A stretch of DNA of 64,000 nt from Actinomycetes bacterium (lineage in GTDB: Bacteria; Actinomycetota; Acidimicrobiia; Acidimicrobiales; RAAP-2). The stretch is from assembly GCA_021791615.1 (NCBI GenBank), contig JAJYWG010000156.1:48372-112371 (forward strand). The letters are read 5' to 3'. The notes under the pieces are model-generated. The model made no database searches, was not told the origin of the DNA, and worked only from the letters and a program-made list of their open reading frames with translations. Numbering within the stretch: position 1 is the first letter of the stretch; each line of letters starts with the position of its first letter. The translations under genes were made by a program, and so were the position numbers. Of the stretch, positions 21,901 through 30,871 are shown piece by piece.

Positions 21901-23768
21901 TCATGGGTGTGCCCGGTTCGACAGGCAGCGGGGTCGTGGCGTACTCCTCGGGGCGCCTGCCCGGCGGGCTCGACTCGACCGCCGGCGCCGCGATCGACGG
22001 CAACCCGGCGACGGCTTGGCAGTCAGGATTCGGGGATGCCTACCAGAAGGGGACGTGGCTCGAGTACAACCTGCCTTCGACACTGACCTTCGACCACATG
22101 GACTTGCAGGTCGTCGCCGATGGCCGTCATTCCGTCCCCACCTCGATCTCGGTCACGACTGAGAATGCCGCCGGTCACGTCACCGGAACCCGCCAGATCG
22201 CGCTCCCGCCGATCGCCGACGGCCGCACGCCCGGAGCGACGACCAGCGTGCCACTCACATTCCCCGCCCTGACCGGCCGGAGGATCCGGGTGACGATCAC
22301 CGGGGTGCGCCTGGAGTACACGACGAACTACTACGCCGAGTCCCCCACCGCGATGCCTCTCGGCATCGCGGGGCTCGGCATACCGGGTCTGCACATCGCA
22401 CCGACGCCGGCGACAGTTCCCGGGGAATGCCAGTCCAACCTGATCTCCATCGACGGGCGCCCCATCACAGTGCGGATCGTCGGGAGCACGTCAACCGCTT
22501 TGGCGAACGGGACCCTCTCGGTCGAGCCGTGCGGTGCCGACGCCGCAGGGATCACCCTGTCCGCCGGACCGCACATCCTCCAGACGGCGGTGGCCCACCG
22601 CCCCAGCTCCCCCGATTGCATGGCGTTCGCCGACTGCAACGGCTGGAACATCGACCAGCTCACATTGGACTCCGCGCCGGGCGGAGGTCCCGAACCCACG
22701 ACGACCGGCGGCAAGCTGCCGGCGCCGACGCCGGGGCCGGCACCCAGGGTCACGACCGACTCCCACCACATCGACTCCGAGCACCTCTCGGTGACCGGCG
22801 CCCGGCAGCCCTTCGAGCTGGTCCTGGGGCAGAGCGTGAACGCCGGGTGGCACGCCGAGGCATCGCCGGCACCCGGCGCGCCTGCGGGTGCCCACGACGT
22901 CGTGCTCGGTACGTCGGAGCTTGTCGACAGCTTCGCCAATGGTTGGCCCCTGACTGCCTCCGATCTCGCGGCTCTCGGGGCGAGCGGACCCAAGGGTACC
23001 GGCGAGTTCTCGGTCACGCTCACGTGGACGCCGCAGGAGCTCGTATGGGCCGCGCTCGCGGTCTCGGGGACCACCATCGTGGTCTGTGCGGTGGTGGGCT
23101 TCTTGCCCGAGCGCTGGCGGCGGATCTTGCGGCGGCGGTTCTCGCGGTGGCGGTCCTCGCGTGGGGAGGGGCGTGGAGGGCGCCGGGAGACGCGGGGGGA
23201 GACGCAGGGGGAGGCATCGCAGAGCACGTCGCAGAGCACGTCGCAGGTGACGGGGATGGCGGGGGCGCCAGGGGAAACGGCCCTGACGAGTGGACCTGAC
23301 GTCGTGGTCCGGGACCAGGACGCCGTTGGGGGAGGCCTGGACGCCGAACCGTCCCTCGAGCATTCCTGGGAGCGCACGAGCCACCGTCCGTCCTGGCGAG
23401 TAACCATCCTCCTTGCCGTGCTGAGCGGGATCGTCGCCGGCGCCATCTCGTACCCGCTGGCCGGGCTTGCGGTCGCGATCATGGTCGGCGCCACGACGCG
23501 GATACCGCGCTCACGTGCCATCACTGCCCTCCTCGCGGTCGCCTTCCTCGTCGCAGCAGCTGCCACCGTGGTGGTGGGCCAGACGTTGCACCCGCTGCCC
23601 GAGAGCTCGAACTGGCCGGCGTCCTATGGCGCGGCGACGGTGCTCACCTGGGTCGCGGTGGTGTTCCTCGGTGGTGACGGCGTCGTGGAGGCCACTCGCC
23701 GTGTCATCGCCCGCCGTGCCATCGCCCGGCGATCACCGTCCGATGGGCCGGCCTCGCAGAGCGAGTGA
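18993..23768 (+). CDS. AftD-like alpha-(1->3)-arabinofuranosyltransferase, GT-C fold
   Basis: A 1591-residue membrane protein. The N-terminal third has many hydrophobic segments and matches AftD (DUF3367). The acidic first loop has SDTKTYLYLDP, then FMWNP and GYLLPMGPFY. Mycobacterial AftD adds arabinofuranose to cell-wall arabinan from decaprenyl-phospho-arabinose on the outer face. The large exported part contains two discoidin/F5-8C-like modules, each with an AIDGNPxTxWxxG motif, near residues 745-850 and 980-1080. The C-terminus returns to the membrane with segments around residues 1345-1365 and 1465-1540, separated by a basic, Gly/Ser/Gln-rich linker. It is longer than the roughly 1400-residue M. 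tuberculosis protein. Confidence 0.85.
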   Translation: MNESPPPAASPTSASSDRARPARLASSGDKEISIPRVQPLVEHLVLALLAYVPLLAVDPGVVTSDTKTYLYLDPARFLSQVAFMWNPTVALGTVTHEYIGYLLPMGPFYAGMAAVHVPIWVAQRLWLGSILFAAGAGILYLSRVLTVGGPGRMVAALAYMLSPYFLQYAGRISVILLPWAGLPWMLAFAVLALRRGGWKYPSLFAVVVALVSGINATAILYVGLAPALWLVYAAAIDREGTWKQAVVAALKIGVLTLLCCLWWIAGLQVEAAYGVDVLKYTETIPSTTQTSTPAEVIRGLGYWYFYGGDRLGPWTASAVLYTQQVWLVALSYIVPILSFVAAVLVRWRQRAYFVLLVVLGVVLSVGAYPYTHPTAVGGLLKAFMTDTTAGLALRSTDRATPLVILGLAMLLGSGATALWRRLPRTGLVTALVLAGLIVANNPAVFNGDAEVSSTFHQPASLPSYELAAIDHLNATHPGTRVLAIPGDDFASYRWGNTVDTPQPALLTRTFVTREQQIMGSMATADTLAATDLPIQTDIENWTGLAPMARLLSAGDVLVEYDQAYEHYGVPQPEMLAQQLAKTPEGLSDPMSFGTPVPNVSSISTLDEQDLASTPNPSWPSPLVTYTVTHPRPMVRGESDTGAIVVAGDATGLQNLANAGLLDTTSAIYYSGTLDTHPKQLADLLAKGATLVVTDTNRKEAFRWDTITANYGYTETPSQHVAKTTPSDSPIDLFPGAPSDARTVASYVGAVNVTASSYGNTVSYTPEDRPYNAIDGNPDTSWETGTFVSNPSGQWWQVQFPSSTRADHIKLTQPLNGTRSRWITKVTLTFDGHSPVTVRLDAASRSPAGQVIDFPARTFKTLRVTIDATSNDDAPPATASAVGLSGVTVPGQHVLEVIEMPKDLLNAAGAASIDNRLILSMSRQRVAPYPPRSDPETTITREFTLPTARTFSLSGTASLSTLIPDDEIDRLMGVPGSTGSGVVAYSSGRLPGGLDSTAGAAIDGNPATAWQSGFGDAYQKGTWLEYNLPSTLTFDHMDLQVVADGRHSVPTSISVTTENAAGHVTGTRQIALPPIADGRTPGATTSVPLTFPALTGRRIRVTITGVRLEYTTNYYAESPTAMPLGIAGLGIPGLHIAPTPATVPGECQSNLISIDGRPITVRIVGSTSTALANGTLSVEPCGADAAGITLSAGPHILQTAVAHRPSSPDCMAFADCNGWNIDQLTLDSAPGGGPEPTTTGGKLPAPTPGPAPRVTTDSHHIDSEHLSVTGARQPFELVLGQSVNAGWHAEASPAPGAPAGAHDVVLGTSELVDSFANGWPLTASDLAALGASGPKGTGEFSVTLTWTPQELVWAALAVSGTTIVVCAVVGFLPERWRRILRRRFSRWRSSRGEGRGGRRETRGETQGEASQSTSQSTSQVTGMAGAPGETALTSGPDVVVRDQDAVGGGLDAEPSLEHSWERTSHRPSWRVTILLAVLSGIVAGAISYPLAGLAVAIMVGATTRIPRSRAITALLAVAFLVAAAATVVVGQTLHPLPESSNWPASYGAATVLTWVAVVFLGGDGVVEATRRVIARRAIARRSPSDGPASQSE

Positions 23769-23823
23769 GGGCCGGCCAAGGAGGCCGTCTGGGACCCAAT
23801 CGCCGAGAGGTGGCGTCTGAAGC

Positions 23824-25089
23824 TCAGGCGGGAGCCGTCGCTCGGGAGGCCATCTCGGCGACCAGTGCCTCGAGGGCAATCCGAGCCGTCGCCTCCCAGG
23901 TGAACCAACGAGCCCGCTCCAACGCGCCACGACCCAAGCGAGACCGCAACGCGTCATCTTTCAGGACACGCTCCATGGCCTCGGCCATCCCGTCGACGCC
24001 CTGTGCCAAAAGGCCGGTACGACCGTCGACGACCGCGTCCCGGTGCCCGGCGATATCGGTGGCCACGGCCGGGGTCCCGCAGGCACCGGCTTCGGTGAGC
24101 GTCATCCCCCATCCCTCTCGCTGGGAAGCCGACGCAACCAGCCAGGCCTGCTGGTACCAGCGGGCCACCCTGTCGTCGGAAAGGCGCCCCGGGAAGTCGA
24201 TCCACTCGTCTGCGCCCAGCCGATGGCGCAAGGCCTCGAGGGCAGGGCGCTCGTAGCCTTCGCCGACGATGACGGCTCGCAGGTCGGGCACGCGCTGGCG
24301 TACCTTGACCAGAGCCCGAACCAGGACTTCGAATCGTTTCACCGGCACCAGCCGACCCACGGCCACGACGAGCGGCACCGTTGAGCGTCCCGGTCCGGGA
24401 GTGAAGCGGCTCTCGACGCCAGGCGCAGCGACGGAGACCCGGTGCTCGGGGAACCCGAGCATCCCCACGATCTCCTGGCGAGACGATTCCGACAGCGTCA
24501 CCACCCGGCTCCGCCGGTACAGCGGTGGAGCCAGGCGTTGTTCGATCAGCTCGCCGAGACGGGCGAGCGAGCTTGGCAGGACCATCCGCCACATCTCGGC
24601 ATGCACGTGGTGGAGGAAGACAACGCGTGGGCCCCGATGCCAGATCGGCGAGAAGAACGGCATGCCGTTCCAGACTTCGACCAGCCCTGCTTCCGAACGC
24701 CCGCGCGAGCCGAAACCCTCCCAGGCAACCCGAGGGAAGAGCGAGTACCTCCCGGATCGACGAGTGACCTCGTAGCCCGAACGCGACAGCCTCTCGGACA
24801 TGCCCTCCACTGCCGACGTCCGGAAGGTGACATCGATCCCCGCTTCCGCCCAGAGAGAGGCGATCCGGTGCGCGTGCAGCTCCGAGCCGCCGGCTTCGGG
24901 GTCGTCGAGATCCCGCCAGGCGACGAAATGGACCCTGCGGAGGCCGGCCGGTTCGGCGATGCCTGCCAAGAGGTCGGCGATCGGCACGCGTGCTGGTGCG
25001 GGACGCGGTTGCGGGTGGTGAGGTTTCGCCGGGAAGTAGCCCACCGGCTGGTCCTGGAGGCTCCTGCTCGTCGGGTCGATCGTCACCAC
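23824..25089 (-). CDS. Glycosyltransferase family 4 (GT-B)
   Basis: A 421-residue cytosolic, retaining GT-B glycosyltransferase. The N-domain has DPEAGGSELHAHRIA. The C-domain has VAVGRLVPVKRFE and the EX7E motif in REGWGMTLTEAGA, which binds the nucleotide-sugar donor. The start is GTG at 25089, directly followed by a second GTG. It faces the AftD-like gene end to end with 55 bases between them. Together with the flippase and GT-C genes it fits assembly of a lipid-linked envelope glycan. Donor and acceptor cannot be assigned. Confidence 0.87.
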   Translation of the reverse strand: MVTIDPTSRSLQDQPVGYFPAKPHHPQPRPAPARVPIADLLAGIAEPAGLRRVHFVAWRDLDDPEAGGSELHAHRIASLWAEAGIDVTFRTSAVEGMSERLSRSGYEVTRRSGRYSLFPRVAWEGFGSRGRSEAGLVEVWNGMPFFSPIWHRGPRVVFLHHVHAEMWRMVLPSSLARLGELIEQRLAPPLYRRSRVVTLSESSRQEIVGMLGFPEHRVSVAAPGVESRFTPGPGRSTVPLVVAVGRLVPVKRFEVLVRALVKVRQRVPDLRAVIVGEGYERPALEALRHRLGADEWIDFPGRLSDDRVARWYQQAWLVASASQREGWGMTLTEAGACGTPAVATDIAGHRDAVVDGRTGLLAQGVDGMAEAMERVLKDDALRSRLGRGALERARWFTWEATARIALEALVAEMASRATAPA

Positions 25090-25437
25090 GAGCGCGCCGC
25101 CGCCACGTCACACAACGCCATGGAACCCCCCGGAGCGAGCACGCACCGCGTGAGCGTAGCCGCTACTCCGGAAGGACATCTACCCGAGCTCCCTCTCCTA
25201 CCACCCATCTGCCACTTTGGAATTCACGGCGCGGGTCTCCTCCCCCGCGAGACGTCGACTCTTCGCCGAACCTTCGCCGGCCTCCCACACCGTGCGCTGA
25301 CTGGGAAAAGGCTCGTGGCGGGTCCGACCGGTGCGAAGGCAAGGACTGGACCGGACCCGCGAGCGCTGGCCGGAAGGCGGCTACTCGCACAGCCAAGGCA
25401 CAATTCTCAATGACTCTACAATAGCTCTCAATGGCTC
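25090..25437. other. 348-base intergenic region upstream of the GT4 gene
   Basis: I find no credible coding region here. Most of it is GC-rich like its surroundings, but the last 40 bases (from about 25396) are unusually AT-rich and contain repeated CTCTCAATG-type motifs with an ACAATA/TATTGT in between. The minus-strand GT4 promoter is expected within this stretch. Confidence 0.5.
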
Positions 25438-25443
25438 TCAATG
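25404..25443. repeat. Short direct repeats (Y)TCTCAATG in an AT-rich patch
   Basis: TTCTCAATG occurs at 25404-25412 and CTCTCAATG at 25425-25433 and 25435-25443. Adjacent copies start ten bases apart, about one helical turn. The last copies overlap the flippase stop codon at 25438-25440. They could be a binding site for a regulator of the GT4 gene or simple local duplication. Confidence 0.55.
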
Positions 25444-27183
25444 GGCCCGGGCTCGCCGATGGTGTACGCCGGCAAACCCGGTGATGGTCACCAGCGAAAG
25501 CCCTGCCTGTACGACGAGATCGTGCACCGCGGTGGAGCGTGGCGCGCCGTGGGCCAAGAGGACTGCGCCGACGGCGGCGATGGCGCCGATCACGAGGACG
25601 ACGGTGATCCAGCGGCGTCCGACTGCCAGCAGGTACATCGTGAGGACCACCGTGACGCTCAAGAAGACCATGGCCAGGACCAACGGGACGAACGCCGCCT
25701 CAGCCCCCAGGTAACGCGACGAGAACACCAGCGAGAGGAGGAAATGAGGTGCAGCCAATGCGAGGATGAGCAGAGTTACTGCAGGAATGGCGAGCAGGAG
25801 CATGGTGACCAGCGATTGGCGGAGCGCGTGGCCCCCGTCGCGCCATCGGATCGCTGCCTCGGGCAGCACGTAACCCGCACCGAGCACAATGGCCCCGAAG
25901 ACCAGTGCCTTGCTCGCCACCGACACCGCCGCGTAGGACCCACTGATCCCCGGTGCCTCCCGGCCGACGACGATGACGTCGATGTTCTGGAGGAGAGCGA
26001 TCATCGCCAGCGCCAGGAGCGCCGCGCCGAGGTCCCATCCCAGCTCACGACGTTGCTCGAGGGGCGCGCGCAATTCTGTGCGGTTGTCGAACGCCGATCG
26101 CCACCTCCGCCGCTGCTCTCGGGGGTGCCACGACCGGGTCACTCGTTCGAGCCACCCGTTCGGCAAAGCTCCGACGGGCTCGATCGGAGGACGCCAGGTC
26201 CGGTCGGCGCCGATGCGAGCGTGGACCGCAGTGACCGCTTCGGCGACGAGGACACCGACCGCAGCGCCGGGAGCTCCGAAGCCGATGCCCACGAGGCACA
26301 CCATGGCAGTGCTGCGTACCCCACCTTCCACCAGGAGGTTCACCGAGAGCGTTCGGTAGTTGCGGCGTGACTGGAGCAGGCCGCGGTCCAGGCAGAGGAG
26401 GATCCAGATCGCGCCGGCAATGACGATCGCGTCCACACCGACCGCGGAGCGCTGCCCGAGGAGCCCCGAGGTCCAGTGCCCCGAGGCGAGCACGGCGACG
26501 CTGAACAGCGCCAGGGCAAGCGTAGCGAAACGATGGAAACGACGTCCCCATTGCCGGGCGAGCGATGAGGCTCCAGCCCCCCTCCAGGTGGTGAGCCGCC
26601 GCACGACGGCGACGATGACCGCCGATCCTGGCATCGAGACGATCAGGAACAGACCGGTCAGCTGGTTCAGCTCGCCGTATCCCCTCGTGGTGAGGAGCCG
26701 GGCCAGCAGTACGGTGACGATGACGTTGACCCCGTTGGCGCCGACGCCGGCCAAGGCAAGCGGTCCGGCTTGAAGTAGACCGGACCTGACAGTATCGACG
26801 GTGAGGTCCCCGGTCGGTGCTGTGGCGATGTCGCCGGTCGAAGGGGTGGCGGAGATGCCGACCCGTGGGCCGCGCTGGGGTTCGCTACCCAGCGAGTGCT
26901 CGGGAGCGGGTGCTTCCGACGGCAGGAGCAGCTCGCCACCCAGGGCAGGCATCACCGAGCCCGGGGCGAGTGAGATCGCGGCGGGCACCCCCTCGATCGC
27001 GGCCTCGATCGCCTCCACCGTGCCGACAGCCGGAGGTCGGATCTCATCCTCTGTGGCTTCGGGCTCCACGCCGTCACCGTAGCCAGCCACAGCAGGCAGC
27101 TGGTGGAGCGGGCGGGACGACGCTTTCGGGAAGATGCTCAGGTTCTCGAGGAACTGCGGCGGGCTGCTGCGCCCAGGACGCAT
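25438..27183 (-). CDS. Polysaccharide flippase, MATE/MOP superfamily (Wzx-like)
   Basis: A 581-residue protein. After an N-terminal, probably disordered region of about 130 residues rich in Pro, Glu and Ala, it has roughly twelve hydrophobic segments. The pattern ARLLTTRGYGELNQL in the first loop is typical of O-antigen/polysaccharide flippases, which move lipid-linked glycans outward. The start is uncertain: ATG 27183 overlaps the upstream gene by 46 bases, and GTG codons at 27090 and 27069 would shorten the tail. It follows the large GT-C gene on the same strand. Confidence 0.8.
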   Translation of the reverse strand: MRPGRSSPPQFLENLSIFPKASSRPLHQLPAVAGYGDGVEPEATEDEIRPPAVGTVEAIEAAIEGVPAAISLAPGSVMPALGGELLLPSEAPAPEHSLGSEPQRGPRVGISATPSTGDIATAPTGDLTVDTVRSGLLQAGPLALAGVGANGVNVIVTVLLARLLTTRGYGELNQLTGLFLIVSMPGSAVIVAVVRRLTTWRGAGASSLARQWGRRFHRFATLALALFSVAVLASGHWTSGLLGQRSAVGVDAIVIAGAIWILLCLDRGLLQSRRNYRTLSVNLLVEGGVRSTAMVCLVGIGFGAPGAAVGVLVAEAVTAVHARIGADRTWRPPIEPVGALPNGWLERVTRSWHPREQRRRWRSAFDNRTELRAPLEQRRELGWDLGAALLALAMIALLQNIDVIVVGREAPGISGSYAAVSVASKALVFGAIVLGAGYVLPEAAIRWRDGGHALRQSLVTMLLLAIPAVTLLILALAAPHFLLSLVFSSRYLGAEAAFVPLVLAMVFLSVTVVLTMYLLAVGRRWITVVLVIGAIAAVGAVLLAHGAPRSTAVHDLVVQAGLSLVTITGFAGVHHRRARAH

Positions 27184-29231
27184 GCCGGCAGCGCTCTCAT
27201 CGTTTCCCCGGGCTTTTCGGCTTGGGCGACGCAGTCCTGCAGTGCCGCCGCGGAGAGGTCAAGGGCCGGTCTGGACAGCAGATGTCCGGACCAGACCCAT
27301 GCGCCGTCGGTGAAGACCGGAGCGCGACCGATGACATCGGTCATGTAGGCCGCTGCGACACGCGAGTCCTGGCCGCTCACGACGAGCGGCAGGTCTCGTC
27401 GTGTCGGGACGACGACCGTCGTCACCTCCCAGGCATGCAGCGCCGATCGGATGGCCGATGGCGCCGCGGGATCGGCGAGCACCGCTGACGGGTCCAAGAA
27501 GGCGAGGTCGGTCAAGGCCTGGACCGCCGGTCGCTCGGCCCCGGCGCGTGACGGTGTGCTCTCGGGCCCGCTGCCTCCGACTTGGGCGTAGGGGATGCCG
27601 GAGGTGGCCTGCCACGTGAGAGCGGATTGGATCCCGGAGAACGGAGCCGGGTACGCAAGCAGGACCTGGCGTGGCACAAGCTTGGAAGATCGCTGCGCGA
27701 ACCAGGGTGGCACGTCGAGGGCGCGCACGGTGTAGGGCAGCGCAGGTGCCAGCACAGCGGCAACCGGGCCGAGTGCAACGACGGCGGTTACCCCGGCTGC
27801 AACAGACGGCAGCCACTTGGCGGAGCTGTGCTGAGCTTGCCGGTCACGGCGGTCCGCCGCCCACCGGGCGAGTCGGGGGGATCGGCGGACGAGGTCCACA
27901 ACCACGGTGACCAGGACGGCGCTGGCGAGCGAGGCAACGGCGGCGAAGTGCTCTTGATTGACGTCGTCGAGGAGCGGTAGCCGGTCCAACAGCCTCCATG
28001 GGCTCCAGCCACCACCTGCCGCGGGAAGGGCAAGCAGCGTGGCCGCCGCGCCCAGCAGGGAGAAGAACCACAGCAAGCGCTCACGCCGCCAGCACACGAG
28101 GCCGAACGCCACCAACACCAGCACCCCCCACCCGAGGTACGAAGCAGCGGGGAACAAGGTGCCGAAGTACCCCCCGATGGAGGCGAAGCCGGCGATGTTG
28201 GCCGGATGCAGTGCAACAAGGTCGCCGAACCCCGCACCGGCAAGCAACGTCATCGTCGGCCACACCAGGCCCGACAGGTGGGCGGGGCCGTCCAGGGCGA
28301 ACCACGCTGGGTATCCGAGGAGGACGACCGATACCCCGATCGCCGCGGCCACACCGGGCATGGCCCGCCGCGCTCGCGCAACCATCCCCCCCCGGTCGGC
28401 GATCAATCCCCAGGCGGCGAGGATGGCCACCCCCAGCACGATCGAAAGTGCCATGACCACGAGCATCTCGGTCCCGACGAAGAACTGCACCGCCACGAGG
28501 CTCCCGAGTGCCAGGCCGACCGGCACCGCCCGGTGCCGCTGTCGCACGAAGAGCTCGTCCAGACCGGCCAGGACGAGAGGGAGCACCGCGAGCATTGCCA
28601 TCTGAAGGTGCGCGTACGCGAGATTCTGGAGGACGAAGGGAGAGAACCCGAACAGCAGGCCACCGGCAAAGGCCGCCAATGGCCACCGCGCCCACCTCTT
28701 GAGCGCCCAGTAGGCGGCCAGGGCGTTGAGGGCTGGGGTGAGGGTGAGTGCCACGTTGAGGCTGGCGACGGGCCCAAACACCCACGTCACCGGCGCCAGC
28801 GGGACGCCGAGGGCCAGCACGCTGGTGTTGGCGAGGAGATTGATCCCCGTCGGGTGGAACAACGCCGACGAGTAGAACAAGCTGTGACCGTGGGCGATGG
28901 CATAGGCCGGCCACTCCATGAACCAGGTGAACAGCGCCGGGTCCCCGCAACCGCAGAGCGTGGTCGACGACGGATGGCCCGACCAGACGTGCCACCACAG
29001 GAGCACCGCCGCGAGGAGGTACAGGGTCCCGGCGAGCAGGAGCTCTCCGGCGGTGGTCCGCCTGGTCGAGCGCTCCGTGTCCTGAGGTTCTCCTCGCACG
29101 CGGTCCAGGATCGGCGCATGGAGGGTCTCGGGCACGCCGTCAGCGGGCTCGGACAACGTTGGGGTGCCTTTCCCACCCGCCTGCGAAGCGCACCCGGTGA
29201 CGTCTTGCTTCGGGCCGTCGCTGAGGGGCAT
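27138..29231 (-). CDS. Large multi-pass membrane protein, GT-C glycosyltransferase-like
   Basis: A 697-residue protein with a short cytoplasmic N-terminus, then about twelve to fourteen hydrophobic segments, followed by a C-terminal soluble part of about 200 residues. The first outer loop (GHPSSTTLCGCGDPALFTW) and the following FHPTGINLLANTSV resemble actinobacterial GT-C proteins of unknown specificity. The ATG at 29231 shares one base with the stop of the flavoprotein gene (TGATG), which decides the start over the GTG at 29252. Presumably it transfers a sugar from a polyprenyl-phosphate donor. No specific function can be assigned. Confidence 0.7.
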   Translation of the reverse strand: MPLSDGPKQDVTGCASQAGGKGTPTLSEPADGVPETLHAPILDRVRGEPQDTERSTRRTTAGELLLAGTLYLLAAVLLWWHVWSGHPSSTTLCGCGDPALFTWFMEWPAYAIAHGHSLFYSSALFHPTGINLLANTSVLALGVPLAPVTWVFGPVASLNVALTLTPALNALAAYWALKRWARWPLAAFAGGLLFGFSPFVLQNLAYAHLQMAMLAVLPLVLAGLDELFVRQRHRAVPVGLALGSLVAVQFFVGTEMLVVMALSIVLGVAILAAWGLIADRGGMVARARRAMPGVAAAIGVSVVLLGYPAWFALDGPAHLSGLVWPTMTLLAGAGFGDLVALHPANIAGFASIGGYFGTLFPAASYLGWGVLVLVAFGLVCWRRERLLWFFSLLGAAATLLALPAAGGGWSPWRLLDRLPLLDDVNQEHFAAVASLASAVLVTVVVDLVRRSPRLARWAADRRDRQAQHSSAKWLPSVAAGVTAVVALGPVAAVLAPALPYTVRALDVPPWFAQRSSKLVPRQVLLAYPAPFSGIQSALTWQATSGIPYAQVGGSGPESTPSRAGAERPAVQALTDLAFLDPSAVLADPAAPSAIRSALHAWEVTTVVVPTRRDLPLVVSGQDSRVAAAYMTDVIGRAPVFTDGAWVWSGHLLSRPALDLSAAALQDCVAQAEKPGETMRALPACVLGAAARRSSSRT

Positions 29232-30814
29232 CAACCCGCGGCCGCTCGCCACGGCAGCACTGGTGCGTCGCGACCGGTGCCGCCACCGGTCCGACGGGAC
29301 CCGTCGCTACGTTCCTCGTGGTACTCCTCCTCGACGTTCACCGCCCAGATGTCGTGCGACGCACCGAGGATGTTCTCCACCGTGAGCATGGCCGTGTACA
29401 TGGAATGGTCCTGGTTGTTGTACTTGTGCATGCCGTTGCGGCCCACCAGGTGGACGTTCGGAGCGACGTCTGCGAGAAAATCGACGATGGTCGCGACGTT
29501 CGCCTGGTAGCCGTGGTCGTAGTGAGGGTAAGCCTTGGGAACACGCGTGACGTAGCCGGCCTCGACGTCGCCCGGCTCGGCAAGGGCCAGGGTCTCGAGC
29601 TCCCGCGTCGCTTTGGCGATCAGCAGGTCGTCGGGGCTGTTCCAGAGCTCGTCACCTTCGAAGACAAAGTACTCCAAGCCGAGGCAGGTCCGCCCTGTGC
29701 GCACCATTGTCGGCGACCACGAGCCGAAATTCTGAATCCGGCCGACGTCCACGTCTTTGGAGTGGATGTAGATCCAATTGTCCGAGAAGCTCTTCGAAGC
29801 GGGAACAACGAGAGCCACGGTGAGGAAGTCGCGGTAGTGGAGCGCTTCGGCGGCAGCCCGCACGCGAGGGGGCGGGGGGGGATCCAGCATGGCGACCAGT
29901 GTCCGCATTGCCGCCGAGGAGATGACATGGCTCACTGCGATCCGATGGTCGGAGCCGGCAGCATCGCGGTACGTCACCTCCCGCGCTCGACCATCCTCGA
30001 GGTGGATGCCGACGACGGGTGAACGGGTGAGCACCGACCCCCCGCCTGCCTCGACCAGGTCGCGGCATCGTTCCCACATCATGCCCGGACCCAGGCGCGG
30101 GTACTGGAACTCCTCGATCAAGCTCGTGACCTTGGTCTGGTTCCGTCTCGGCAGAAGCGCGTTCACGACTGCCTTGCTCAGGTCGAGGTTCTTCACTCTC
30201 TGGGCAGCCCAATCGGCCGGCATCTCGCTCACGGGGACTCCCCAGACCTTTTCGGTGTACGTACGAAAGAGGGCTTTGTAGAGCCGCCAGCCGAACCGGG
30301 CGACCAACCAGCCCTCGTAGTTCGATTGGTCTTTGGGGGGATGGAGGCGTGCCGCGAGGTAGGAGCACCCACAGAGCACCGCCTCCCAGGGGCCGAGGTT
30401 CCGCAGTGCGTTCAACGCCCGCAGCGGGTAGTCGTAGAACTTCCCGTTGTAGTAGATGCGGCTCATGCGCGGACGCACCAGGAGATCCTCAGGTGGCAGG
30501 ATCTCGTGCCATAGCTTCTCCACCTCGGGCACTTTGGTGAAGAAGCGGTGTCCGCCCAAGTCGAAGCGCCACCCGTCGCGTACCACCGTACGGCTGATCC
30601 CCCCGACGGCGGCATCGGCTTCGATGACGAGCGGGCGTCGACCTGCCTTCACGAGTTGGTACGCGGCGGTGAGGCCGGCCGGCCCGGCACCGATGATCGC
30701 CACCGGGAAGGCCTCGCTATTTGTGCCCGTCTGGCCCTCACTGCTCATTACGGCGACGACTCCCGTCTGCCCAGTGGCCTGCGTGACCATCCGTTCCTCG
30801 CCTGCCCTTCCCAT
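29231..30814 (-). CDS. FAD-dependent oxidoreductase, UDP-galactopyranose mutase-like
   Basis: A 527-residue flavoprotein with the FAD Rossmann motif AIIGAGPAGLTAAYQL, the acidic end VIEAD, and GGISRTVVRDGWRFDLGGHRFF, a pattern shared by UDP-galactopyranose mutases and related amine-oxidase-like proteins. The C-terminal VGRNGMHKYNNQDHSMYTAM closes the FAD site. It sits next to glycosyltransferase genes, so a sugar-nucleotide substrate is plausible, but it is not a close Glf match. ATG codons at 30814 (AAGGG upstream) and 30790 (GAGGAA upstream) are both possible starts. Confidence 0.8.
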   Translation of the reverse strand: MGRAGEERMVTQATGQTGVVAVMSSEGQTGTNSEAFPVAIIGAGPAGLTAAYQLVKAGRRPLVIEADAAVGGISRTVVRDGWRFDLGGHRFFTKVPEVEKLWHEILPPEDLLVRPRMSRIYYNGKFYDYPLRALNALRNLGPWEAVLCGCSYLAARLHPPKDQSNYEGWLVARFGWRLYKALFRTYTEKVWGVPVSEMPADWAAQRVKNLDLSKAVVNALLPRRNQTKVTSLIEEFQYPRLGPGMMWERCRDLVEAGGGSVLTRSPVVGIHLEDGRAREVTYRDAAGSDHRIAVSHVISSAAMRTLVAMLDPPPPPRVRAAAEALHYRDFLTVALVVPASKSFSDNWIYIHSKDVDVGRIQNFGSWSPTMVRTGRTCLGLEYFVFEGDELWNSPDDLLIAKATRELETLALAEPGDVEAGYVTRVPKAYPHYDHGYQANVATIVDFLADVAPNVHLVGRNGMHKYNNQDHSMYTAMLTVENILGASHDIWAVNVEEEYHEERSDGSRRTGGGTGRDAPVLPWRAAAG

Positions 30815-30871
30815 CGTTGCCCTTGGAGGATAGTGGGGGTGTCGGCAGGCTCCATGCCGCAGGCTCGGCGA

